57,157 bases of DNA, from assembly GCA_031359995.1 (NCBI GenBank), contig JANMAT010000059.1:1-57157 (forward strand), read 5' to 3'. The DNA is from JANMAT01 sp031359995 (GTDB lineage Bacteria; Actinomycetota; Acidimicrobiia; Acidimicrobiales; Ilumatobacteraceae). Position numbers and translations under genes: made by a program. This document shows positions 44,016-51,497 of the stretch, in pieces. Under the pieces are notes generated by a model. The model was given only the letters and a program-made list of their open reading frames with translations, did not search any database and was not told the DNA's origin. Within the stretch, counting starts at the first letter, position 1. The number at the start of each line of letters is the position of its first letter.

Positions 44016-44872
44016 TCGTCGACATCACCGACGCCACCGGTGGCGTGCGCGTCCTCGCCATCGACCACCGCGACTCGATGCGGCGCTTCCTCGCGCCCCA
44101 CGACCCGGCGTCGGTGGCCGCGGCCGACATCACCGCGCTGAAGATCGAGGTGGTCGGCGCGCTGGCCGATCTGGCCACGGGTGTGATGCTCGAACCCGAG
44201 TACTCGATCCCCCAGGTGATGGATGCCGGCGTGGTACCGCCCGGTGTCGGGGTCATCGCCGCGCTCGAAGCGCAGGGCTACCACGACGATCCGGCGGCGG
44301 CGCCGACCCGCGTGCTCGAAGGCTGGTCGGCGGCGCAGGCGCGCGCCGCCGGCGCCGCCGTGGTGAAGCTGCTGCTGGCGTACCGTCCCGGCGCGTCGTT
44401 CGCCGCCGCCCAGGAGGACGTCGCCCGACAAGTGCTGGCCGACAGCGCGGCGGCGGGCATGGACCTGGTGCTGGAACCGTTCCTGTGGGACGTGACCGAC
44501 CCCGACGAGCACGCCGCCCTGGTGGTGGCCACCGCCGAGCGGTTCGTGCGCCTGGCGCCGGCGCTGCTGAAGCTACCGTTCCCGGGCGAGGGTCGGGCCC
44601 GGCCCGGCGTGGCGGCCCAGGCGTGTCGGCGCATCACCGCGCTGTGCCCCATGCCGTGGGCGGTGCTGTCGGGTGGAGGCACGTTCGAGTCCTTCCTCGA
44701 CCAGGTCACCATCGCCGTCGACGAGGGTTGTGCCGGCTTCATGGTGGGCCGGGCGCTGTGGGGCGACGCGGTGAAGGCGCCGCCGGCCGACCGGAGTCGG
44801 CTGCTGCGTGACGTGGTGCGCCCGCGCCTGGCGGCGTTGAACGAGGTCGTGACGCCGTCGGTGGGCGCCTGA
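44012..44872 (+). CDS. LacD/DUF2090-like class I aldolase, probable IolJ substitute
   Basis: A 286-residue barrel protein coupled to iolB by a GTGA overlap. VRVLAIDHRDSMRRFLAP resembles the opening AxDxR motif of tagatose-bisphosphate aldolase LacD and of the DUF2090 domain fused to IolC elsewhere. ALKIEVVGAL, VMLEPEYSIP, AAVVKLLLAYRPG (probable Schiff-base Lys strand), LVLEPFLWDV and WAVLSGGGTFESFL follow the LacD order. Because iolC here lacks DUF2090 and this is the last iol gene, cleavage of 2-deoxy-5-keto-gluconate-6-phosphate is its most likely job. That is inference from context. Confidence 0.75.
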   Translation: MIVDITDATGGVRVLAIDHRDSMRRFLAPHDPASVAAADITALKIEVVGALADLATGVMLEPEYSIPQVMDAGVVPPGVGVIAALEAQGYHDDPAAAPTRVLEGWSAAQARAAGAAVVKLLLAYRPGASFAAAQEDVARQVLADSAAAGMDLVLEPFLWDVTDPDEHAALVVATAERFVRLAPALLKLPFPGEGRARPGVAAQACRRITALCPMPWAVLSGGGTFESFLDQVTIAVDEGCAGFMVGRALWGDAVKAPPADRSRLLRDVVRPRLAALNEVVTPSVGA

Positions 44873-44912
44873 CGGACGGTGGTTTACAGTGCCCCGGGGG
44901 AAGGGGGCCGTC

Positions 44913-46148
44913 GTGACCCATCAAGCCGAGCACACCGCGGCCGGGTCCGTGGCGCCACCTGTGGCCGCCGCGCCCGAAGGCGCCGCCGGTGTCGACAGCC
45001 GTGCCGGGTGGCTCGTGGTGGCGGCCACGTTCGTGTCCACCTTCACGTCGTTCGGTGTGGTCTACAGCTTCGGCGCGTTCTTCCGCCCGATGGCCGACGA
45101 GTTCGGCAGCGAGCGCAGCGCCACCGCGTTCTTCTTCGCCATCACCACGTTCCTGTACTTCGGGCTCGGGGTGTTCAGCGGTCGCCTCGCCGACCGCGTC
45201 GGGCCGCGGCGGGTGCTGGCGTTCGGCGCCGTGATGATGGTGGCCGGGTTGCTGGCCACGTCGCGGGTGCATGCGCTGTGGGTCGGCTACATCACCTACG
45301 GCATCGGGGTGGGCACCGCGGTCGCCTGCGCCTACGTGCCGATGGTGGCGGCGGTGGGCGGCTGGTTCGACCGGTACCGCACCACCGCCATCGGTCTGTC
45401 GGTGGCCGGCATCGGTGCCGGCACGCTCGTGGGCGTGCCCGTCACCGAGCGGCTCATCGACGCCCACGGGTGGCGCGACACCTACGTGATCATGGCGGGG
45501 GCCGCCGCCGTGCTCTACGCCATCGCCGCCATCGGGGCGCGCCGGCCACCGCGCTCCACCACCGCGCCGGCACCGGCGCGCCTGCGCGACTCGATCGGGC
45601 ACAACCGCCAGTTCTGGCTGCTGTACGTCTCGTGCCTGGTGGTGGTGCTGCCGCTGTTCACGCCGTTCGTGTTCCTGTCCGACTACATCAAGGAGAAGGG
45701 CATCTCGGGCTCGGCCGGTCTGGCGGTGGGGGCCATCGGGCTCTCGTCGGTGGTGGGTCGGCTCGGGCTCGGCGCGTTGGCATCGCGCTTCACGCCGCTC
45801 GGCGTGTACTCCGGCTCCTTCCTGGTGATGGCCCTCAGCTTCCTGCTGTGGTTCGCGGCCGGACAGAGCTACCCCGTGCTGCTCGTGTTCGCCGTGGTGC
45901 TCGGCGTGTCGTACGGCGGGTTCGTGGCGCTGGCACCGGCGGTAGCGGCCGACCTGTTCGGGCCGGTCGGCCTGGGCGGCATCCTCGGCGCGCTGTACAC
46001 CGCGGCCGGTGTGGGTGGTCTGATCGGCTCGCCGCTCATGGGCGCGCTCATCGACCGGTTCGACTACCGGCCCACGCTCCTCATCTGCACCGCGCTCGGC
46101 CTGGTCTCGGTGGCGGTGCTGCGGTTGGTGAAGAAAGCGGCCCCGTGA
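44913..46148 (+). CDS. MFS transporter, monocarboxylate/OxlT-like
   Basis: A 411-residue protein with 12 hydrophobic segments. GWLVVAATFVSTFTSFGVVYSFGAFFRPMADEF is the helix-1 pattern of OxlT/monocarboxylate-type MFS carriers, and SGRLADRVGPRRVL is the conserved loop 2-3 motif. VGGWFDRYRTTAIGLSVAGIGAGTL and the repeated motif in the second half support it. The likely substrate is an organic acid. GTG 44913 follows GGGGGAAGGGGG. It is 40 bases after the last iol gene and may or may not belong to that transcript. Its stop overlaps the next gene (GTGA). Confidence 0.82.
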   Translation: MTHQAEHTAAGSVAPPVAAAPEGAAGVDSRAGWLVVAATFVSTFTSFGVVYSFGAFFRPMADEFGSERSATAFFFAITTFLYFGLGVFSGRLADRVGPRRVLAFGAVMMVAGLLATSRVHALWVGYITYGIGVGTAVACAYVPMVAAVGGWFDRYRTTAIGLSVAGIGAGTLVGVPVTERLIDAHGWRDTYVIMAGAAAVLYAIAAIGARRPPRSTTAPAPARLRDSIGHNRQFWLLYVSCLVVVLPLFTPFVFLSDYIKEKGISGSAGLAVGAIGLSSVVGRLGLGALASRFTPLGVYSGSFLVMALSFLLWFAAGQSYPVLLVFAVVLGVSYGGFVALAPAVAADLFGPVGLGGILGALYTAAGVGGLIGSPLMGALIDRFDYRPTLLICTALGLVSVAVLRLVKKAAP

Positions 46149-46699
46149 GCGGTGCCCAGCACCTCGCGGTGTTCAACACCGCGGTCGGCCCGTGTGGCGT
46201 CGTGTGGCGCGCCGACGACGTGATCATCGGCGTGCACCTGCCGGAGGCCGATGCGGCCGCCACGGCCCGGCGGATGCGACGCCGGTTCCCGAAGGCCACC
46301 TCGGCGCCGCCGTCGCCGGTGGTGGCCGTCGTCATCGAGCGCATCGTCGTCCTGCTCGACGGCGGCGACGATGACCTCGCCGACGTCGCGGTCGACCTGG
46401 CGCACATGGGCGAGTTCGAGCAGTCGGTGTACGCGGTGGCCCGCGGCCTGCCGCCCGGGTCCACGCTCACCTACGGCGAGGTCGCCACGCGCCTCGGCTC
46501 GCCCGGCCTGGCCCGGGCCGTCGGCCAGGCGCTGGGGCGGAACCCGGTGCCGATCATCGTGCCGTGTCACCGCGTGTTGGCCGCGGGTGGCGCCATGGGG
46601 GGCTTCTCGGCCAACGGTGGCGTCGACACCAAGCGGCGGCTGCTGTTCATCGAAGGCGCCATCGCCGCCGAACCCCTCCGTCTCTTCGACCAAGGATGA
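46145..46699 (+). CDS. ogt: methylated-DNA--protein-cysteine methyltransferase
   Basis: A 184-residue protein with the acceptor motif IIVPCHRVLA (Cys) and upstream helix-turn-helix TLTYGEVATRLGSPGLARAVGQALGRNP, where the Arg-finger region RAVGQALGRNP is conserved. The C-terminus GGFSANGGVDTKRRLL matches the family. It repairs O6-alkylguanine by suicide transfer. It overlaps the MFS gene by four bases and the following NIPSNAP gene by four bases, an odd operon context for a repair protein. Confidence 0.9.
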   Translation: MSGAQHLAVFNTAVGPCGVVWRADDVIIGVHLPEADAAATARRMRRRFPKATSAPPSPVVAVVIERIVVLLDGGDDDLADVAVDLAHMGEFEQSVYAVARGLPPGSTLTYGEVATRLGSPGLARAVGQALGRNPVPIIVPCHRVLAAGGAMGGFSANGGVDTKRRLLFIEGAIAAEPLRLFDQG

Positions 46700-47046
46700 G
46701 CCCCGTGATCTATGAAGTGCGTGACTACCACTACCGTCCCGACCTGATCGGTGCGTACCGGGTGTGGGCCGACGAAGCGGCCCAGATCCTCAAGGCCCAC
46801 CTCGACGTGGTCGGCTTCTGGGTCGACGAGGGCAGGTACGAGCCGTTGGTGAAGGGCAGCGATCCGTTCGACTCGCCGATCGGGCACGCCAACGTCACGT
46901 GGATCATCCGGTGGGAGAGCCGTGAGGCGCGCGAGGTCGGCTACCCGAAGGCGTTCGCCGGCCCCGACTGGGCGTCGGTGAAGATGAAGCATCCCGACAC
47001 CGACGGCTACCGGCAGATGACGGTCCGGTTCATGGACGCGCTCTGA
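46696..47046 (+). CDS. NIPSNAP family protein
   Basis: A 116-residue ferredoxin-like fold protein. VIYEVRDYHYRPDLIGAYRVWADEA is the NIPSNAP opening, with GFWVDEG, ANVTWIIRWESREAREVGYPKAF and DWASVKMKHPD. NIPSNAP/dimeric alpha-beta barrel proteins have no single function; some bind haem or small ligands. It starts at an ATG overlapping the ogt stop (AAGGATGA) with AAGGA as ribosome site, so it depends on the same transcript. Confidence 0.8.
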   Translation: MSPVIYEVRDYHYRPDLIGAYRVWADEAAQILKAHLDVVGFWVDEGRYEPLVKGSDPFDSPIGHANVTWIIRWESREAREVGYPKAFAGPDWASVKMKHPDTDGYRQMTVRFMDAL

Positions 47047-47064
47047 CCGACGGTCAGCCGTCGG
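47047..47064. terminator. hairpin between convergent genes
   Basis: CCGACGG, TCAG, CCGTCGG: a perfect 7-base stem starting right after the NIPSNAP stop and covering the stop of the opposite nucleoside hydrolase gene. It is compact enough to act in both directions; no T tract. Confidence 0.4.
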
Positions 47065-48016
47065 CGAGCAGGCGCCCGAGCTCCAGCTCGACCACGGCGT
47101 CGCTGTCGACCGCGGTGCAGATGGTGACGGCGCGTCGCCCCGACCATGGCGTCTCGTGGTCGGCGATGCGCAGCGCGGGGATGGTGCGGCCCCGCCCGAA
47201 GCTGTGGCCGGTGTCGACGCGGATCGGGTGCGAGCGCGTCTCGTAGTGCTGCGGGGCCAGCAGGTAGCTGACGGTGCTCGAGTCGTGGATGTGGATGCCG
47301 TCGAGCCCGGCGCGCTCCCGATAGAAGCGGGCGTAGAACGGTGTGATGGCGGCGATGTGCTGGGCGCGCGCGTTGGTGGCGCCGGCCAGCCGGGCCAGGT
47401 GGGCATCGGTCATGATCGTGCGCTCGGTGACGTCGAGGCCGAGCATGGTGATGGCGCAGTCGGCGCCGAACACGATGTCGGCCGCTTCGGGGTCGTTCAG
47501 GATGTTCGCCTCGGCCGACGGCGATGCGTTGCCGCCGCAGAACGCGTTGCCGCCCATGAGCACCATGCCGGCGAGCTTGCTGGTCATCGTCGGGTCCAAG
47601 ATCATGGCCATGGCTACGTTGGTCAGCGGGCCCAGCGGCACGAGGGTGATCGCACCGGGCGCGGCGTTCACGGTGTCGATGATGAAGCGCGCCGCGTCCT
47701 GGGCGATCGGTGCGGTCGTGGGCGGGGGCAGGAACACGTTGCCCTGCCCGTCGTCGCCGTGCACGAAGTCGGCCGGGCCGCGGTAGGGCATGGCCAGCGG
47801 CCGGGTCGCGCCGCGGGCGACGGGGATGTCGGTGCGACCGGCGATCTCGAGCAGTCGCAGTGCGTTGGTGGTGCAGACCTCGGTGTGATGGTTGCCGAAG
47901 ATGGTGGTGAGGCCCACCACGTCGAGCTCGGGTGAGTCGAGGGCATAGAAGATCGCTATGGCGTCATCGACGCCCGGGTCCGTGTCGATGAGGAGCTTGC
48001 GGGGTGCGGCGGTCAC
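47054..48016 (-). CDS. inosine-uridine preferring nucleoside hydrolase family protein
   Basis: A 320-residue IU-nucleoside hydrolase. KLLIDTDPGVDDAIAIFYAL is the N-terminal Ca2+ site DTDPGxDDA. TTIFGNHHTEV, PLGPLTNVAMAM, VLMGGNAFCGGNASPSAEANILNDPEAADIVF and IHIHDSSTVSYLLAP carry the ribose-binding Asn/Glu and the later catalytic His/Asp positions. It hydrolyses nucleosides to base plus ribose. It may feed guanine or other bases toward the guanine deaminase, but that gene is far away. GTG/ATG choice: ATG 48016 after a Lys-free region with no strong ribosome site. Confidence 0.9.
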   Translation of the reverse strand: MTAAPRKLLIDTDPGVDDAIAIFYALDSPELDVVGLTTIFGNHHTEVCTTNALRLLEIAGRTDIPVARGATRPLAMPYRGPADFVHGDDGQGNVFLPPPTTAPIAQDAARFIIDTVNAAPGAITLVPLGPLTNVAMAMILDPTMTSKLAGMVLMGGNAFCGGNASPSAEANILNDPEAADIVFGADCAITMLGLDVTERTIMTDAHLARLAGATNARAQHIAAITPFYARFYRERAGLDGIHIHDSSTVSYLLAPQHYETRSHPIRVDTGHSFGRGRTIPALRIADHETPWSGRRAVTICTAVDSDAVVELELGRLLADG

Positions 48017-48087
48017 GCTCCGACGTTAGTGAACGGCGTCGCCCCTGGGCTGATGACAGCTACTGAGATCAGGTTCCGGGAGGCACC

Positions 48088-48237
48088 ATGAAGGTCTTCG
48101 TGACGGGTGCGTCGGGCTGGATCGGCTCGGCCGTCGTGCCCGAGTTGCTCGGTGCCGGCCACGAGGTGGTCGGGCTGGCCCGCTCGGACGAGTCGAGCCT
48201 GCTCCAGGACCTCGGCGAGGAGCACTGCTACCGCTGA
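48088..48237 (+). pseudogene. 49-codon internally deleted NAD-dependent epimerase gene
   Basis: The frame from ATG 48088, preceded by the ribosome site GGGAGG, reads MKVFVTGASGWIGSAVVPEL and AGHEVVGLARSDES, the N-terminal NAD motif of extended SDR epimerases. It then goes directly to LLQDLGEEHCYR and a stop. That ending resembles the usual C-terminus of the same family (GLLxDLxxxHYF). So about 240 residues between the two ends appear to have been removed in frame. The product would be a lone nucleotide-binding hairpin with no catalytic Tyr-Lys pair. Start, ribosome site and frame are intact, so a short peptide could still be made. Confidence 0.6.
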
Positions 48238-48245
48238 GCGGAACC

Positions 48246-48896
48246 TCAGCCGCCGCTGCCGTCGGCGGGCAGGCTCGTCGCCGCGCCGATGTCGAGCGAC
48301 ATGCGCTCGCCGGGGCCGGGCACCTCGACGATGGGGTCGTCGCGGTCGTCGAACTCGAGCCGCAGGGCGCGGCACATCGTGGCGTGCATGTCGTACATGC
48401 ACGTGATGTAGGTGAGCTCGAGGATCTCCTCCTCGCTCAGGTGCTCGCGCAGCGCGGCGAACACACCGTCGGCGGTGCGCCCGCCGTTGAGCACGAGGGC
48501 GTCGGTGTAGGCCAGCACGGCCCGCTCGACCGGCGAGAAGCACGTGGCGACCTCCCACGAGGGGATGGCGGTGATCTGCTCCTCGGTGAGGCCGGCCGAC
48601 CGGCTGGCCTTGCAGTGCTGCGAGAAGACGAACTGGCTGCCGCGCGCCCAGCCGGCGCGGGTCTGGCCGAGCTCGCGCAGCGGGGCCGACAGACCGCGAC
48701 TGCGGTACAGGGCGAAGCCGTCGACGGCGTGCTGGAACACGTCGGGCACGATGGCGAACACGGTCCACCAGTCGCCCGGCGTGCCGGTGGCCGTGCCCGG
48801 CTCGGCCACCGGGTCGCGGTCGCCGAACAGGTAGTCGTAGTACGGCACCACGTTCGGCGCGGCATCTGCGCGTGACACCTGACGCAACCTCGGCAT
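48246..48896 (-). CDS. carboxymuconolactone decarboxylase family protein
   Basis: A 216-residue AhpD-fold protein: GDWWTVFAIVPDVFQHAVDGFALYR, then GSQFVFSQHCKASRSAGLTEEQITAIPSWE, with FSPVERAVLAYTDALVLNGG. The QHCKASRSAGL segment corresponds to the active-site region in which AhpD relatives carry Cys and His. Family members include 4-carboxymuconolactone decarboxylase and peroxidase partners; the reaction here is unknown. ATG 48896 is used since the open frame upstream covers the next gene's opposite strand. It is eight bases from the epimerase relic's stop on the other strand. Confidence 0.8.
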   Translation of the reverse strand: MPRLRQVSRADAAPNVVPYYDYLFGDRDPVAEPGTATGTPGDWWTVFAIVPDVFQHAVDGFALYRSRGLSAPLRELGQTRAGWARGSQFVFSQHCKASRSAGLTEEQITAIPSWEVATCFSPVERAVLAYTDALVLNGGRTADGVFAALREHLSEEEILELTYITCMYDMHATMCRALRLEFDDRDDPIVEVPGPGERMSLDIGAATSLPADGSGG

Positions 48897-48946
48897 GACA
48901 CGTCCCCTCGTCCCGTCGGTGCCCCCGTGCACCGACGAGCGTGAAC

Positions 48947-49882
48947 CTAGACGACCCGGTGCAGGAGCTCCTCGCCGGTGGCGAGGCGGCGGCAGTTCTC
49001 GACGGCGACCGCGAGGCAGCGGTCGACCGTCTCGACCGTGAGCCACGCCACGTGGGGCGTGAGGACGACGTTCGGCAACGACAGCAGGGCCTCGTCGCCG
49101 CGGGTGGGTTCGTCGGCGAACACATCGAGCCCGGCGCCGCGCAGATGGCCCGACTGCAGCGCGGCCGTGAGGGCGGCCTGGTCGACCACGCCGCCGCGTG
49201 CCGTGTTCAGCACCACCGCGCCCGGCTTCATGTGGGCGATGCGCTCGGCCGACAGCAGCCCGGCGGTCTCGGGCGTGAGAGGCACGTGCAGCGACACGAC
49301 GTCGCAGGTGGCCACGAGCTCGTCGAGCGACCGCCACGACGGTCCGTCGGGGGTGCGCGACGTGTGCAGCACGGTGGCGTCCATGGCGGTGAGCACGCGC
49401 TCGACGCGCCGGGCGATGGCACCGTGACCCACGAGCCCGACGGTGCGCCCGGCGACCTCGCCGGTGGTGTCACCTACCGCCGCGTCCACCGCCCAGCCGG
49501 CCCCGGCCGCGGTGGCGGCGTGGTACACGGGCAGGCGGCGCAGCACGGCCAGCAGCAGCGCCACGGTGTGCTCGGCCGCGGCCGCGGTGTTCACGCCGGG
49601 CATGTTGGCCACCGCCACGCCGCGCGCCGAAGCGGCGCCGAGGTCGATGGTGTTCACCCCGACGCCGAGCTTCTGCACGAGCCGCAACCGCGGTGCCAGG
49701 CCCAGCTCCAGCTCGGTCACCGGGTCGAGCACGTGGAGCAGCACGTCGGTGGCGGCCAGGGCGGTCGCCAGACGGCCACGGTCGGCCACCGGGCACCAGT
49801 CGATGGTCAGCTCGGTGGACCGGTAGCGGACGAGCAGGGCCAGCACGGCGGGGCCGGCGTCGAAGTGCAGCAGGGCCTTCAC
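48947..49882 (-). CDS. D-2-hydroxyacid dehydrogenase
   Basis: A 311-residue NAD-dependent enzyme. LRLVQKLGVGVNTIDLGAASARGVAVANMPGVNTAAAAEH is the substrate domain, AGRTVGLVGHGAIARRVERVL the Rossmann motif, LNTARGGVVDQAALTAAL the catalytic Arg/Glu region, and TPHVAWLTVETVDR the catalytic His. It is paralogous to the dehydrogenase at 32580 but not close. GTG 49882 is chosen. It is the first of two minus-strand genes divergent from the VOC gene, with 50 bases between this stop and the next gene start. Confidence 0.87.
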   Translation of the reverse strand: MKALLHFDAGPAVLALLVRYRSTELTIDWCPVADRGRLATALAATDVLLHVLDPVTELELGLAPRLRLVQKLGVGVNTIDLGAASARGVAVANMPGVNTAAAAEHTVALLLAVLRRLPVYHAATAAGAGWAVDAAVGDTTGEVAGRTVGLVGHGAIARRVERVLTAMDATVLHTSRTPDGPSWRSLDELVATCDVVSLHVPLTPETAGLLSAERIAHMKPGAVVLNTARGGVVDQAALTAALQSGHLRGAGLDVFADEPTRGDEALLSLPNVVLTPHVAWLTVETVDRCLAVAVENCRRLATGEELLHRVV

Positions 49883-49982
49883 CCGGGCGAATGTACCGGT
49901 CGCCGCCGCCCGGCGACCGCCGTAGGATCGTCGGTGAGGGGATCGGTGCCGCTCGGCGAGCAGCACCGGCGGAACGAGGGGG

Positions 49983-50489
49983 ATGGCGATGGGAAAGCCG
50001 ATGGGTGTGCACCACGTGGCCTATGCGTGCCGTGACATCGACGAGACCAACCACTTCTACACCGAGCTCATGGGCATGCCCCTCGTGCACACCGAGGTGA
50101 AGTCGTTCGACTCGGGCTTCTTCCGCCACGTCTTCTACGACATGGGTGACAGCACGTGCATCGCCTTCTTCGACGTGCACGGCGTGGGCGAGAACGACGG
50201 CTGGCGGGCCGACATCTCCACCGGCAACGGTCTGCCTGTGTGGGTGAACCACATCGCGTTCGCCGCCGACGTGGAGCGCCAGGAGGCGGCCCGCGCCCGG
50301 TTCGAGGCGGCCGGCATCAAGCCCCTCATGGAGATCGACCACGGCTGGTGTCATTCGCTCTACTACCTCGACCCCAACGGCATCATGGTCGAGTTCTGCC
50401 GCGACACACCGGGCTTCGAGCCCGATGGTGCCCTGGCCACCTCGCGGCTGCACAGCACCGAGGACACCGACCACTCCACGCGCCTCTGA
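49983..50489 (+). CDS. VOC (glyoxalase/bleomycin resistance/extradiol dioxygenase) family protein
   Basis: A 168-residue protein with two beta-alpha-beta-beta-beta modules. GVHHVAYACRDIDETNHFYTELMGMPLVH gives the first metal His, and VWVNHIAFAADVERQEAARAR with WCHSLYYLDPNGIMVEFCRDT the second His and Glu. This pattern is typical of metal-dependent VOC enzymes such as lyases or dioxygenase-like proteins. The substrate is unknown. GAGGGGG precedes ATG 49983 by only a few bases; ATG 49989 has better spacing. Its stop is two bases before the start of the kinase gene. Confidence 0.82.
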   Translation: MAMGKPMGVHHVAYACRDIDETNHFYTELMGMPLVHTEVKSFDSGFFRHVFYDMGDSTCIAFFDVHGVGENDGWRADISTGNGLPVWVNHIAFAADVERQEAARARFEAAGIKPLMEIDHGWCHSLYYLDPNGIMVEFCRDTPGFEPDGALATSRLHSTEDTDHSTRL

Positions 50490-50491
50490 GC

Positions 50492-51497
50492 GTGAGCGGC
50501 GCCGCGGCCGGCGACCTGCCGGCCGATGTCGTCGACGCGCTCGTGCGCATCGGTCTGGTCGCGGCCGGCGAGCGCGTGACCGGCGAGGCGCTCACCGGCG
50601 GAGTGTCGTCGGAGATCTACCGCGTCGACACCGCCGGCGGCGCCTTCTGCGTGAAGCGGGCGCTGGCCCGGCTGAAGGTCAGCGCACTGTGGGAGGCGCC
50701 GGTGGAGCGCAACCGCTACGAGCGCGCCTACCTGGAACTGGCGGCGGCGCTGGTGCCCGGCGCGGTGCCGGCCGTGCTCGGCGCCGACGACGACGCCGGC
50801 CTGTTCGCCATGGCCTACCTGGACCCGGTCGAGCACCCGGTGTGGAAGGCGCAGCTGCGCGACGGCCACGCCGACGCCTCGGTCGCCGCCGCAGTGGGCG
50901 ACCCGGCTCGGGCGCATCCACGCCGCCACCGCCGATCGGGCCGACCTGGCGGTGGCCTTCCCGACGGCACCCCTGTTCGACGCGCTGCGCCTCGCGCCGT
51001 ACCTGGCGGCCACCGCGGCGGCCCATCCCGACCGGGCCGAGCGCCTGCTGGCCCTGCGCGATCGCACCGCGGCGACGCGCCGGGTGCTGGTGCACGGCGA
51101 CGTGAGCCCGAAGAACATCCTCGTGGGCCCCGACGGTCCGGTGCTGCTCGACGCCGAGTGCGCCACGATCGGCGACCCCGCGTTCGACGTGGCGTTCTGC
51201 GCCAACCACCTGTTGCTCAAGTGCGTGTGGAACCCGACGGCGCACGCCGGGTTCCTGCGCTGCCTGTCCGCGTTCGTGGCCGCCTACCTGCGCCACGTGT
51301 CGTGGGAACCGCCACCGGCGGTCGAGGCGCGCACGGCGTCATTGCTACCGGCGTTGCTGCTGGCCCGCGTCGACGGCACGTCGCCGGTGGAGTACCTGGA
51401 CGAGACCCAGCGGACCCGGGTGCGTGGCAGAGCGCGTGCCATGCTTGCGCAGCCTCCGTTCGAGCGCATCGAGCAGGTGGTTGACAACTGGACGTGA
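50492..51497 (+). pseudogene. small-molecule phosphotransferase (APH/choline kinase fold), frameshifted
   Basis: The first frame (GTG 50492) gives the N-lobe: ERVTGEALTGGVSSEIYRVD, FCVKRALARLKV and LFAMAYLDPVEHPVWKAQL. At a CCC run (50902-50904) the reading frame must shift by one base to continue RLGRIHAATADRADLAVAF. The C-lobe is then intact: RVLVHGDVSPKNILVG (catalytic Asp loop), LLDAECATIGDPAFDVAF (metal-binding Asp) and a helical tail to 51497. Both halves are well conserved, so the break is recent or a base-call error. The last codons overlap the enolase-like gene start (GTGA), so the two form an operon. Confidence 0.7.
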
